Shown here piece by piece: positions 24,386 to 37,692 of a DNA stretch of 64,000 nt. A model generated the notes under the pieces. The model was not told where the DNA came from. It saw nothing but the letters and a program-made list of their open reading frames with translations, and searched no databases. The translations under genes were made by a program, and so were the position numbers. This stretch comes from Petrolisthes cinctipes. Its lineage: Eukaryota; Arthropoda; Malacostraca; Decapoda; Porcellanidae. The stretch spans positions 1,744,501 through 1,808,500 of the forward strand of contig JAWQEG010001234.1 of assembly GCA_033782935.1 (NCBI GenBank), given 5' to 3'. The stretch's first letter is position 1. Every line of letters starts with the position of its first letter.

Positions 24386-24400
24386 AAAACATATAACGGG
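24386..24400. other. Orientation-switch junction of the satellite array
   Basis: The last forward monomer stops after its first few bases (AAAACAT, from 24,386). It is joined directly to the middle of a reverse-complemented first half-unit (ATAACGGGTACAG, from 24,391). An uninterrupted reverse unit would read ATATAAACGGG here, so one A is missing and the two partners share about 2 bp (AT). No filler or transposon lies between the arms. The breakpoints sit at different monomer phases, about base 7 on the left and about base 72 on the right. The junction is therefore not a perfect hairpin palindrome. A matching inverted segment does lie nearby: 24,247-24,328 pairs with about 24,524-24,606. Confidence 0.93.
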
Positions 24401-27400
24401 TACAGAAGATGCATGCACATATCGAGTTTTGGGCACCTAAAATATCGATTTTGAGCATGTTTGGGTCTGTATCTTGAAAACATTCTAACTATGAGTAGGC
24501 ATGTACAGATCGCTTCTAGGACCCAAAAATACCGAATTTTCGGGTGTTTTGGGCCTGAATTTGAGATATCGACTTTGGGCACCTAAAATATCGATTTTTA
24601 GCATGTTTTGGGCCTATATTTTGAAAATATTCTAGCACTGAGTAGGCATGTACAGATCGCTTCTGGGACCACAAAATATCGAATTTTTGGGTGTTTTGAG
24701 CCTGATTTTGAGATATAAACGGGTACAGAAGATGCATCCACTTTTCGACTTTTTGGCACCTAAAATATCGATTTTGAGCATGATTGGGTCTGTATCTTGA
24801 AAACATTTTAACTATGAGTAGGCATGTACAGATCGCTTCTTGGACCCAAAAATACCGAATTTTCGGGTGTTTTGGGCCTGAATTTGAGATATCGACTTTG
24901 GGCACCTAAAATATCGATTTTTAGCATGTTTTGGGCCTATATTATGAAAATATTCTAGCACTGAGTAGGCATGTACAGATCGCTTCTGGGAACCCAAAAT
25001 ATCGAATTTTTGGGTGTTTTTGAGCCTGAATTTGAGATATAAACGGGTACAGAAAATGCATGCACATATCGACTTTTGGGCACCTAAAATATCGATTTTG
25101 AGCATGTTTGGGTCTGTATCTTTAAAACATTCTAACTAGGAGTAGGCATGTACAGATCGCTTCTAGGACCCAAAAATACCGAATTTTCGGGGGTTTTGAG
25201 CCTGATTTTGAGATATAAACGGGTACAGAAGATGCATGCGCATATCGACTTTGGACACTTAAAATATCGATTTTGAGCATGTTTTGAGCCTATATTTTGA
25301 AAACTTTCTAGCACTGAGTAGGCATGTACAGATCGCTTCTGGGACCCAAAAATATCGAATTTTCGGGTGTTTTGAGGTTGAATTTGAGATATAAACGAGT
25401 GCAGAAGATGCATACACATATTGACTTTGGGCACCTATAATATCGATTTTTAGCATGTTTTGGGCCTGTATCTGAGTAGGCATGTACAGATCACTTCTGG
25501 GACCCAAAAATATCGAATTTTCGGGTGTTTGGAGCCTGAATTTGAGATATAAACGGGTACAGAAGATGCATGCACATATCGACTTTTGGGCAACTAAAAG
25601 ATCGATTTTCAGTATGTTTTGGGCCTGTTTTTTGAAAATATTCTAACACGGAGTAGGCATGCACAGTTCGCTTCTGGGACCCCAAAATATCGAATTTTCG
25701 GGTGTTATGGGCCTGAATTTGAGATATCGACTTTGGGCACCTAAATAATCGATTTTTAGCATGTTTTGGGCCTATATTTTGAAAATATTCTAGCACTAAG
25801 TAGGCATGTACAGATCACTTTTGGAACCCCAAAATATCGAATTTTCGGGTGTTTTGAGCCTGAATTTGAGATATAAACGGGTACAGAAAATGCATGCACA
25901 TATCGACTTTGGACACTTAAAATATCGATTTTTAGCATGTTTTTAGCCTATATTCTGAAAACATTCTAGCACTGAGTAGGCATGTACAGATCGCTTCTGG
26001 GACCCAAAAATATCGAATTTTCGGGTGTTTTGAGGTTGAAATTGGGATATAAACGGGTGCAGAAGATCCATACACATATTGACTTTGGTCACCTAAAATA
26101 TCGATTTTCAGCATGTTTTAGGCCTGTATTTTGAAAATACTCTAACACGGAGTAGGCAAGTACAGATCGCTTCTGGGACCCCAAAATATCGAATTTTCGA
26201 GTGTTTTGGGCCAGAATTTGAGATATCGACTTTGGGCACCTAAAATATCGATTTTTAGCATGTTTTGGGCCTATATTTTGAAAAAATTCTAGCACTGAGT
26301 AGGCATGTACAGATCGCTTCTGGGACCCCAAAATATCGAATTTTCGGGTGTTTTGAGCCTGAATTTGAGATATAAACGGGTACAGAAAATGCATGCACAT
26401 ATCGACTTTTGGGCACCTAAAATATCGATTTTGAGCATGTTTGGGTCTGTATCTTTAAAACATTCTCACTTGGAGTAGGCATGTACAGATCGCTTCTAGT
26501 ACCCAAAAATAACGAATTTTCGTTGGTTTTGAGCCTGATTTTGAGATATAAACGGGTACAGAAGATGCATGCACTTATCGACTTTGGACACTTAAAATAT
26601 CGATTTTTAGCATGTTTTGAGCCTATATTTTGAAAACATTCTAGCACTGAGTTGGCATGTACAGATCGTTTCTGGAACCCAAAAATATCGATTTTTTTTG
26701 TGTTTTGAGGTTGAATTTGAGATATAAACGAGTGCAGAAGATGCATACACATATTGACTTTGGGCACCTAAAATATCGATTTTCAGCATGTTTTGGGCTT
26801 GTATCTGAGTAGGCATGTACAGATCACTTCTGGGACCAAGAAATATCGAACTTTCGGGTGTTTGGAGCCTGAATTTGAGATATAAACGGGTACAGAAGAT
26901 GCATGCACATATCGACGTTTGGGCACCTAAAAGATCGATTTTCAGAATGTTTTGGGCCTGTTTTTTGAAAATACTCTAACACTGAGTAGGCAAGTTCAGT
27001 TCGATTCTGGGACCCCAAAATATCGAATTTTCGGGTGTTTTGAGCCTGAATTTGAGATATCGACTTTGTTCACCTAAAATATCGATTTTTAGCATGTTTT
27101 GAGCCTATATTTTGAAAACATTCTAGCACTGAGTATGCATGTACAGATCGCTTCTGGTATCCAAAAATATCGAATTTTTGGGTGTTTTGAGGTTGAATTT
27201 GGGATATAAAAGGGTGTAGAAGATGCATACACATATTGACTTTGGTCACCTAAAATATCGATTTTCAGCATGTTTTGGGCCTGTATTTTGAAAATACTCT
27301 AACACGGAGTAGGCAAGTACAGATCGCTTCTGGGACCCCAAAATATCGAATTTTCGGGTGTTTTGGGCCTGAATTTGAGATATCGACTTTGGGCACCTAA

Positions 27401-30099
27401 AATATCGATTTTTAGCATGTTTTGGGCCTTTATTTTGAAAATATTCTAGCACTGAGTAGGCATGTACAGATCGCTTCTGGGACCCCAAAATATCGAATTT
27501 TTTGGGTGTTTTGAGCCTGAATTTGAGATATAAACGGGTACAGAAGATGCATGCACATATCGAGTTTTGGGCACCTAAAATATCGATTTTGAGCACGTTT
27601 GGGTCTGTATCTTGAAAACATTCTAACTAGGAGTAGGCATGTACAGATCGCTTCTAGGACCCAAAAATACCGAATTTTCGGGTGTTTTGGGCCTGAATTT
27701 GAGATATCGACTTTGGGCTCCTAAAATATTGATTTTTAGCATGTTTTGGGCCTATATTTTGAAAATATTCTAGCACTGAGTAGGCATGTACAGATTGCTT
27801 CTGGGACCCCAAAATATCGAATTTTCGGGTGTTTTAAGCCTGAATTTGAGATATAAACGGGTACAGAAAATGCATGCACATATTGACTTCGGGCACCTAA
27901 AATATCGATTTTCAGCATGTTTTGAGCCTATATTTTGAAAACATTCTAGCACTGAGTTGGAATGTACAGATTGCTTCTGGGACCCAAAAATATCGAATTT
28001 TTGGGTTGTTTGAGGTTGAATTTGAGATATAAACGAGTGCAGAAGATGCATACACATATTGACTTTGGGCACCTAAAATATCGATTTTCAGCATGTTTTG
28101 GGCCTGTATCTGAGTAGGCATGTACAGATCACTTCTGGGACCCAAAAATATCGAATTTTCGGGTGTTGAGAGCCTGAATTTGAGATATAAACGGGTATAG
28201 AAGATGCATGCACATATCGACGTTTGGGTACCTAAAAGATCGATTTTCAGTATGTTTTGGGCCTGTTTTTTGAAAATACTCTAACACGGAGTAGGCAAGT
28301 TCAGTTCGCTTCTGGGACCCCAAAATATCGAATTTTCGGGTGTTTTGGGCCTGAATTTGAGATATCGACTTTGGGCACCTAAAATATCGATTTTCAGCAT
28401 GTTTTGAGCCTATATTTTGAAAAAATTCTAGCACTGAGTATGCATGTACAGATCGCTTCTTGGATCCCAAAATATCGAATTTTCGGGTGTTTGTAGCCTG
28501 AACTTGAGATATAAACGGGTACAGAAGATGCATCCACATATCGCCTTTTGGGCACCTAAACGATCGATTTTCAGTATGTTTTGGGCCTGTATATTGAAGA
28601 TACTCTAACACGGAGTAGGCATGTACAGATCGCTTCTGGGACCCCAAAATATCGAATTTTCGGGTGTTTTGGGCATGAATTTGAAATATCGACTTTGGGC
28701 ACCTAAAATATCGATTTTTAGCATGTTTTCGGCCTATATTTTGAAAATATTCTAGCACTAAGTAGGCATGTACAGATCGCTTCTGGGACCCCAAAATATC
28801 GAATTTTCGGGTGTTTTGAGCCTGAATTTGAGATATAAACGGGTACAGAAGATGCATGCACATATCGACTTTTGGGCACCTAAAATATCGATTTTGAGCA
28901 TGTTTGGGTCTATATCTTGAAAACATTCTAACTAGGAGGAGAAATGTACAGATCGCTTCTAGGACCCAAAAATACCGAATTTTCGGGTGTTTTGAGACTG
29001 ATTTTGAGATATAAACGGGTACAGAAGATGAATGCACATATCGACTTTGGACACCTACAATATCGATTTTTAGCATGTTTTGAGCCTATATTTTGAAAAC
29101 ATTCTAGCACTGAGTAGGCATGTACAGATCGCTTCTGGGACCCAAAAATATCGAATTTTCGGGTATTTTGAGGTTGAATTTAATATATAAACGGGTGCAG
29201 AAGATGGATACACATTGACTTTGGGCACCTAAAATATCGATTTTCAGCATGTTTTGGGTCTGTATCTTAGTAGGCATGTACAGATCGCTTCTGGGACCCC
29301 AAAATATCGAATTTTCGGGTGTTTGGAGCCTGAATTTGAGATATAAACGGGTACAGAAAATGCATACACATATCGACTTTTGGGCACCTAAAAGATCGAT
29401 TTTCAGTAAGTTTTGGGCCTTTATTTTGAAAATACTCTATCACGGAGTAGGCATGTACAGATCGCTTCTGGGACCCCAAAATATCGAATTTTCGGGTGTT
29501 TTGGGCCTGAATTTGAGATATCGTCTTTGGGCACCAAAAATATAGATTTTTAGCATGTTTTGAGCCTATATTTTAAAAAATTCTAGCACTGAGTTGTCAT
29601 GTACAGATCGCTTCTGGGACCCAAAAATATCGAATTTTTGGGTGTTTTGAGGTTGAATTTAGGATATAAACGAGTGCAGAAGATGCATACACATATTGAC
29701 TTTGGGCACCTAAAATATCGATTTTCAGCATGTTTTGGGCCTGTATCTGAGTAGGCATGTACAGATCACTTCTGGGACCCAAAAATATCGAATTTTCGGG
29801 TTTTTGGAGCCTGAATTTGAGATATAAACGGGTACAGAAGATGCATGCACATATCGACGTTTGGGCACCTAAAAGATCGATTTTCAGTATGTTTTGGGCC
29901 TGTTTTTTTTAAATACTCTAACACGGAGTAGGCAAGTTCAGTTCGCTTCTGGGACCCCAAAATATCGAATTTTCGGGTGTTTTGGGCCTGAATTTGAGAT
30001 ATCGACTTTGGGCACCTAAAATATCGATTTGTAGCATGTTTTGAGCCTATATTTTGAAAACATTCTAGCACTGAGTATGCCAGTACAGATCGCTTCTGG
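24401..30099 (-). repeat. Left part of reverse arm
   Basis: This is a diverged array with two clear periodicities. Just after the switch, about 24,479-24,610 recurs 323 bp later (one A plus one B unit). Further on, a block with the private marks ATCGACGTTTGGG and CAAGTTCAGTTCG occurs three times, at about 26,620-27,150, 27,925-28,450 and 29,565-30,090. The offsets are about 1,305 and 1,637 bp. An older relative lies near 25,290-25,800. Boundaries are approximate. No non-satellite sequence is present. Confidence 0.8.
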
Positions 30100-30104
30100 G
30101 ACCC

Positions 30105-32605
30105 AAAAATATCGAATTTTCGGGTGTTTTGAGGTTGAATTTGGGATATAAACGGGTGTAGAAGATGCATACACATATTGACTTTGGTCACCTAAAATAT
30201 CGATTTTCAGCATGTTTTCGGCCTGTATTTTGAAAATATTCTAGCACTAAGTAGGCATGTACTGATCACTTCTGGGATCCAAAAATATCGAATTTTCGGG
30301 TGTTTGGAGCCTGAACTTGAGATATAAACGGGTACAGAAGATGCATCCACTTTTCGACTTTTGGGCACCTAAACGATCGATTTTCAGTATGTTTTGGGCC
30401 TGTATATTGAAAATACTCTAACACGGAGTAGGCATGTACAGATCGCTTCTGGGACCCCAAAATATCGAATTTTCGGGTGTTTTGGGCCTGAATTTGATAT
30501 ATCGACTTTGGGCACCTAAAATATCGATTTTTAGCATGTTTTGGACCTATATTTTGAAAATATTCTAGCACTGAGTAAGCATGTACAGATCGCTTCTGGG
30601 ACCCCAAAATATCGAATTTTCGGGTGTTTTGAGCCTGAATTTGAGATATAAACGGGTACAGAAGATGCATGCACATATCGACTTTCTTTCACCTAAAATA
30701 TCGATTTTGAGCATGTTTGGGTCTGTATCTTGAAAACATTCTAACTAGGAGTAGGCATGTACAGATCGCTTCTAGGACCCACAAATACCGAATTTTCGGG
30801 AGTTTTGAGACTGATTTTGAGATATAAACGGGTACAAAAGATGCATGCACATATCGACTTTGGACACTTAAAATATCGATTTTTAGCATGTTTTGAGCCT
30901 ATATTTTGAAAACATTCTAGCACTGAGTAGGCATGTACAGATCGCTTCAGTGACCCAAAAATATCGAATTTTCAGGTGTTTTGAGGTTGAATTTAATATA
31001 TAAACGGGTGCAGAAGATGCATACACATTGACTTTGGGCACCTAAAATATCGATTTTCAGCATGTTTTGGGCCTGTATCTGAGTAGGCATGTACAGATCG
31101 CTTCTGGGACCCCAAAATATCGAATTTTTGGGTGTTTGGAGCCTGAATTTGAGATATAAACGGGTACAGAAGATGCATGCACATAGCGATTTTTGGGCAC
31201 CTAAAAGATCGATTTTCAGTATGTTTTGGGCCTGTATTTAGAAAATACTCTAACACGGAGTAGGCATGTACAGATCGCTTCTGGGACCCCAAAATATCGA
31301 ATTTTCGGGTGTTTTGGGCCTGAATTTGAGATATCGTCTTTGGGCACCTAAAATATCGATTTTGAGCATGTTTATTGCCTATATTTTGAAAATATTCTAG
31401 CACTAAGTAGGCTTGTACTGATCACTTATGGGACCCAAAAATATCGAATTTTCGGGTGTTTTGAGCCTGAATTTGAGATATAAACGGGTACGGAAGATGC
31501 ATGCACATATCGACTTTTTGGCACCTAAAAGATCGATTTTCAGTATGTTTTGGGCCTTTTTTTTGAAAATACTCTAACACGGAGTAGGCAAGTACAGATC
31601 GCTTCTAGGACCCCAAAATATCGAATTTTCGGGTGTTCTGGGCCTGAATTTGAGATATCGTCTTTGCGAACCTAAAATATCGATTTTGAGCATGTTTTGG
31701 GCCTATATTTTAAAAATATTGTAGCACTGAGTAGGCATGTACAGATCGCTTCTGGGACCCCAAAATATCGAATTTTCGGGTGTTTTGAGCCTGAATTTGA
31801 GATATAAACGGGTACAGAAAATGCAAGCACATATTGACTTTGGGCACCTAAAATATCGATTTTCAGCATGTTTTGGGCCTGTATTTTGAAAATACTTTAA
31901 CACGGAGTAGGCATGTACAGATCGCTTTTGGGACCCCAAAATATCGAATTTTCGGTCGTTTTGAGCCTGAATTTGAGATATAAATGGGTACAGAAGATGC
32001 ATGCACATATCCACTTTGGACGCTTAAAATATCGATTTTTAGCATGTTTTGAGCCTATATTTTGAAAACATTCTAACACTGAGTAAACATGTACAGATCG
32101 CTTCTGGGACCCAAAAATTTCGAATTTTCGGGTGTTTTGAGGTTGAATTTGAGATATAAACGAGTGCAGAAGATGCATACACATATTGACTTTGGGCACA
32201 TAAAATATCGATTTTGAGCATATTTTGGGCCTGTATCTGAGTAGGCATGTACAGATCACTTCTGGGACCCCAAAATTTCGAATTTTCGGGTGTTTGGAGC
32301 CTGAATTTGAGATATAAACGGGTACGGAAGATGCATGCACATATCGACTTTTGGGCACCTAAACGATCGATTTTCAGTATGTTTTGGGCCTGTATTTTGA
32401 AAATACTCTAACACGAAGTAGGCAAGTACAGATCGCTTCTGGGACCCCAAAATATCGGATTTTCGGGTGTTTTGGGCCTGAATTTGAGATATCGACTTTG
32501 GGCACTTAAAATATCGATTTTGAGCATGTTTTGGGCCTATATTTTGAAAATACTCTAACACGGAGTAGGCAAGTACAGATCGCTTCTGGGACCCCAAAAT
32601 ATCGA
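30105..32605 (-). repeat. 2.5-kb block repeated about 5.09 kb away, copy 1
   Basis: This block matches 35,190-37,692. The offset is 5,085 bp up to about 31,540, 4,762 bp for about 31,870-32,310, and about 5,087 bp for about 32,340-32,605. The first change (323 bp) equals one type A plus one type B monomer, present here at about 31,545-31,868 and absent from copy 2. The second change is a compensating gain of about 325 bp in copy 2. Private marks shared by the copies include CACTTTTCGACTTTTGGG, TTTCTTTCACC and the CGATTTTTGGGC unit. Confidence 0.84.
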
Positions 32606-35189
32606 ATTTTCGGGTGTTTTGGGCCTGAATTTGAGATATCGACTTTATGCACCTAAAATATCGATTTTGAGCATGTTTTGGGCCTATATTTTGAAAATAT
32701 TTTACCACTAAGTATTCATGTAAAGATCTCTTTTGGGATCCCAAAATATCGAATTTTCGGGTGTTTTGAGCCTGAATTTGAGATATAAACGGGTACAGAA
32801 GATGCATGCACATATCGACTTTGGACACTTAAAATATCGATTTTTAGCATGTTTCAAGCCTATATTTTGAAAACATTCTAGATCTGAGTAGGCATGTACA
32901 GATCGCTTCTGGGACCCAAAAATATCGAATTTTCGGGTGTTTTGAGGTTGAATTTGGGATATAAACGGGTGTATAAGATGCATACACATATTGACTTTGG
33001 TCACCTAAAATATCGATTTTCAGCATGTTTTGGGCCTGTATTTTGAAAATATTCTAGCACTCAGTAGGCATGTACAAAGCGCTTCAGGGACCCCAAAATA
33101 TCGAATTTTCGGGTGATTTGGGCATGAATTTGAGATATCTACTTTGGGCACCTAAAATATCGATTTTTAGCATGTTTTGGGCCTATATTTTGAAAATATT
33201 CTAGCACTAAGTAGGCTTGTACAGATCACTTCTGGGACCCCATAATAACGAATTTTCGGGTGTTTTGAGCCTGAATTTGAGATCTAAACGGGTACGGAAG
33301 ATGCACATATCAACTTTTGGGCACCTAAAAGATCGATTTTAAGTATGTTTTTGGCCTGTATTTTGAAAATGCTCTAACACGGAGTAGGCAAGTACAGATC
33401 GCTTCTTGGACCACAAAATATCGAATTTTCGGGTGTTTTGGGCCTGAATTTGAAATATCGACTTTGGACACCTAAAATAACGATTTTGAGCATGTTTTGA
33501 GCCGATCTTTTGAAAACATTCTAGCACTGAGTAGGCATGTACAGATCGCTTCTGGAACCCAAAAATATCGAATTTTCGGGTATTTTGAGGTTGAATTTAA
33601 TATATAAACGGGTGCAGAAGATGCATACACATTGACTTTGGGCACCTAAAATATCGATTTTCAGCATGTTTTGGGCCTGTATCTGAGTAGGCATGTACAG
33701 ATCGCTTCTGGGACCCCAAAATATCGAATTTTCGGGTGTTTGGAGTTTGAATTTGAGATATAAACGGGTACAGAAGATGCATCCACATATCGACTTTTGG
33801 GCTCCTAAAATATCGATTTTCAGTATGTTTTGGGCCTGTATTTTGAAAATACTCTAACACGGAGTAGTTATGTACAGATCGCTTCTGGGACCCCAAAATA
33901 TCGAATTTTCGGGTGTTTTGGGCCTGAATTTGTGATATCGAGTTTGGGCACCTAAAATATCGATTTTTAGCATGTTTTGGGCCTATATTTTGAAAACATT
34001 CTAGCACTGAGTAGGCATGTACAAATCTCTTCTGGGAACCCAAAATATCGAATTTTCGGGTGTTTTGAGCCTGAATTTGAGATATAAACGGGTACAGAAG
34101 ATGCATGCACATATCGACTTTTGGGCACCTAAAATATCGATTTTGAGCATGTTTTGGGTCTGTATCTTGAAAACATTCTAACTAGGAGTAGGCATGTAGA
34201 GATCGCTTCTAGGACTCAAAAATACCGAATTTTCGGGAGTTTTGAGGTTGAATTTGGGATATAAACTTGTGCAGAAGATCCATACACATAATGACTTTGG
34301 GGACCTAAAATATCGATTTTCAGCATGTTTTGGACCTGTATCTGAGTAGGCATGTACAGATCGCTTCTGGGACCCCAAAATATCGAATTTTCGGGTATTT
34401 TGAGGTTGAATTTAATATATAAACGGGTGCAGAAGATGCATACACATTGACTTTGGGCACCCAAAATATCGATTTTCAGCATGTTTTGGGCCTGTATCTT
34501 AGTAGGCATGTACAGATCGCTTCTGGGACCCCAAAATATCGAATTTTCGGGCGTTTGGAGCCTGAATTACAGATATAAACGGGTACAGAAGATGCATGCA
34601 CATATCGACTTTTGGGCACCTAAAATATCGATTTTGAGCATGTTTTGCGCCTATATTTTGAAAATATTCTTGCACTGAGTAGGCATGTACAGATCGCTTC
34701 TGGGACCCCAAAATATCGAATTTTAAGGTGTTTTGAGCCTGAATTTCAGATATAAACGGGTGCAGAAGATGCATACACATTGACTTTGGGAACCTAAAAT
34801 ATCGATTTTCAGCATGTTTTGGGCCTGTATCTGAGTAGGCAAGTACAGATCGCTTCTGGGACCCCAAAATATCGAATTTTCGGGCGTTTGGAGCCTGAAT
34901 TAGAGATATAAACGGGTACAGAAGATGCATGCACATATCGACTTTTGGGCACCTAAAAGATCGATTTTCAGTATGTTTTGAGCCTGTATTTTGAAAATAC
35001 TCTAACACGGAGTAGGCAAGTACAGACGGCTTCTGGGGACCCAAAATATCGAATTTTCGGGTGTTTTGGGCCTGAATTTGAGATATCGTCTTTGTGCACC
35101 TAAAATATCGATTTTGAGCATGTTTTTGCGACTATATTTTGAAAATATTCTAACACTGAGTAGGCATGTACAGATCGCTTCAGGGACCC
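32606..35189 (-). repeat. Array between the two 2.5-kb blocks
   Basis: This array contains all three unit classes. A short-first-half variant with TAATATATAAACGGGTGCAG and CACATTGAC (four bases shorter than CACATATTGAC) appears near 33,600, 34,412 and 34,768. It also occurs near 29,190, 30,993, 36,080 and 43,190. Those shared four bases define a subfamily restricted to the reverse arm. I see no gene or foreign DNA. Confidence 0.82.
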
Positions 35190-37692
35190 CAAAATATCGA
35201 ATTTTCGGGTGTTTTGAGGTTGAATTTGGGATATAAACGGGTGTAGAAGATGCATACACATATTGACTTTGGTCACCTAAAATATCGATTTTCAGCATGT
35301 TTTCGGCCTGTATTTTGAAAATATTCTAGCACTAAGTAGGCATGTACTGATCACTTCTGGGATCCAAAAATATCGAATTTTCGGGTGTTTGGAGCCTGAA
35401 CTTGAGATATAAACGGGTACAGAAGATGCATCCACTTTTCGACTTTTGGGCACCTAAACGATCGATTTTCAGTATGTTTTGGGCCTGTATATTGAAAATA
35501 CTCTAACACGGAGTAGGCATGTACAGATCGCTTCTGGGACCCCAAAATATCGAATTTTCGGGTGTTTTGGGCCTGAATTTGAAATATCGACTTTGGGCAC
35601 CTAAAATATCGATTTTTAGCATGTTTTGGACCTATATTTTGAAAATATTCTAGCACTGAGTAAGCATGTACAGATCGCTTCTGGGACCCCAAAATATCGA
35701 ATTTTCGGGTGTTTTGAGCCTGAATTTGAGATATAAACGGGTACAGAAGATGCATGCACATATCGACTTTCTTTCACCTAAAATATCGATTTTGAGCATG
35801 TTTGGGTCTGTATCTTGAAAACATTCTAACTAGGAGTAGGCATGTACAGATCGCTTCTAGGACCCACAAATACCGAATTTTCGGGAGTTTTGAGACTGAT
35901 TTTGAGATATAAACGGGTACAAAAGATGCATGCACATATCGACTTTGGACACTTAAAATATCGATTTTTAGCATGTTTTGAGCCTATATTTTGAAAACAT
36001 TCTAGCACTGAGTAGGCATGTACAGATCGCTTCAGGGACCCAAAAATATCGAATTTTCAGGTATTTTGAGGTTGAATTTAATATATAAACGGGTGCAGAA
36101 GATGCGTACACATTGACTTTGGGCACCTAAAATATCGATTTTCAGCATGTTTTGGGCCTGTATCTGAGTAGGCATGTACAGATCGCTTCTGGGACCCTAA
36201 AATATCGAATTTTTGGGTGTTTGGAGCCTGAATTTGAGATATAAACGGGTACAGAAGATGCATGCACATAGCGATTTTTGGGCACCTAAAAGATCGATTT
36301 TCAGTATGTTTTGGGCCTGTATTTAGAAAATACTCTAACACGGAGTAGGCATGTACAGATCGCTTCTGGGACCCCAAAATATCGAATTTTCGGGTGTTTT
36401 GGGCCTGAATTTGAGATATCGTCTTTGGGCACCTAAAATATCGATTTTGAGCATGTTTATTGCCTATATTTTGAAAATATTCTAGCACTAAGTAGGCTTG
36501 TACTGATCACTTATGGGACCCAAAAATATCGAATTTTCGGGTGTTTTGAGCCTGAATTTGAGATATAAACGGGTACGGAAGATGCATGCACATATCGACT
36601 TTTGGGCACCTAAAATATCGATTGTCAGCATGTTTTGGGCCTGTATTTTGAAAATACTTTAACACGGAGTAGGCATGTACAGATCGCTTTTGGGACCCCA
36701 AAATATCGAATTTTCGGTCGTTTTGAGCCTGAATTTGAGATATAAATGGGTACAGAAGATGCATGCACATATCCACTTTGGACGCTTAAAATATCGATTT
36801 TTAGCATGTTTTGAGCCTATATTTTGAAAACATTCTAACACTGAGTAAACATGTACAGATCGCTTCTGGGACCCAAAAATTTCGAATTTTCGGGTGTTTT
36901 GAGGTTGAATTTGAGATATAAACGAGTGCAGAAGATGCATACACATATTGACTTTGGGCACATAAAATATCGATTTTGAGCATATTTTGGGCCTGTATCT
37001 GAGTAGGCATGTACAGATCACTTCTGGGACCCCAAAATTTCGAATTTTCGGGTGTTTGGAGCCTGAATTTGAGATATAAACGGGTACAGAAGATACATGC
37101 ACATATCGACTTTTGGGCACCTAAAAGATCGATTTTCAGTATGTTTTGGGCTTGTTTTTTGTAAATACTCTAACACGGAGTAGGCATGTACAGTTCGCTT
37201 CAGGGACCCCAAAATATCGAATTTTCGGGTGATTTGGGCCTGAATTTGATATATCGACTTTGGGCACCTAAAATATAAATTTATTAGCATGTTTTGGGCC
37301 AATATTTTGAAAATATTCTAGCACTAAGTAGGCTTGTACAGATCACTTCTGGGACCCCAAAATATCGAATTTTCGGGTGTTTTGAGCCTGAATTTGCAAT
37401 ATAAACGGGTACGGAAGATGCATGCACATATCGACTTTTGGGCACCTAAACGATCGATTTTCAGTATGTTTTGGGCCTGTATTTTGAAAATACTCTAACA
37501 CGGAGTAGGCAAGTACAGATCGCTTCTGGGACCCCAAAATATCGGATTTTCGGGTGTCTTGGGCCTGAATTTGAGATATCGACTTTGGGCACTTAAAATA
37601 TCGATTTTGAGCATGTTTTGGGCCTATATTTTGAAAATACTCTAACACGGAGTAGGCAAGTACAGATCGCTTCTGGGACCCCAAAATATCGA
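35190..37692 (-). repeat. 2.5-kb block repeated about 5.09 kb away, copy 2
   Basis: This is the partner of 30,105-32,605. It lacks the equivalent of 31,545-31,868 (exactly 323 bp, an A plus B pair) and has an added A plus B-sized piece near 37,090-37,410. Identity is high but below that of the 4.6-kb HOR copies. Examples of differences are CAGTGACCC against CAGGGACCC and GATGCATACAC against GATGCGTACAC. Confidence 0.84.

Larger units (their letters stand above)
1..24390 (+). repeat. Satellite array, forward arm (176/147/158-bp monomers)
   Basis: Head-to-tail satellite monomers fill this interval with no gap. I take the forward monomer to begin at the AAAACATGC box. Every unit carries two TCGATATTTT-like boxes, one in each half, and a conserved GTCCCAGAAGCGATCTGTAC block in the second half. 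Unit lengths fall into three classes: 176 bp, 147 bp and about 158 bp. Neighbouring monomers differ from each other much more than monomers at matching positions of the long duplications, which is the usual sign of higher-order organisation. No unique sequence, transposon or RNA gene interrupts the array. The family is not one I recognise, and its chromosomal role is inference from architecture only. Confidence 0.97.

Noticed and set aside
24380..24420. Perfect palindrome or hairpin telomere-like turnaround at the orientation switch
   Set aside because: The arms meet at different monomer phases (about base 7 against about base 72), so the two sides do not mirror each other at the junction.
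28129..29076. A 315-codon open frame on the minus strand
   Set aside because: Same explanation. It follows the inverted monomers, and its peptide is the monomer translation repeated with frame changes at 176-bp units.
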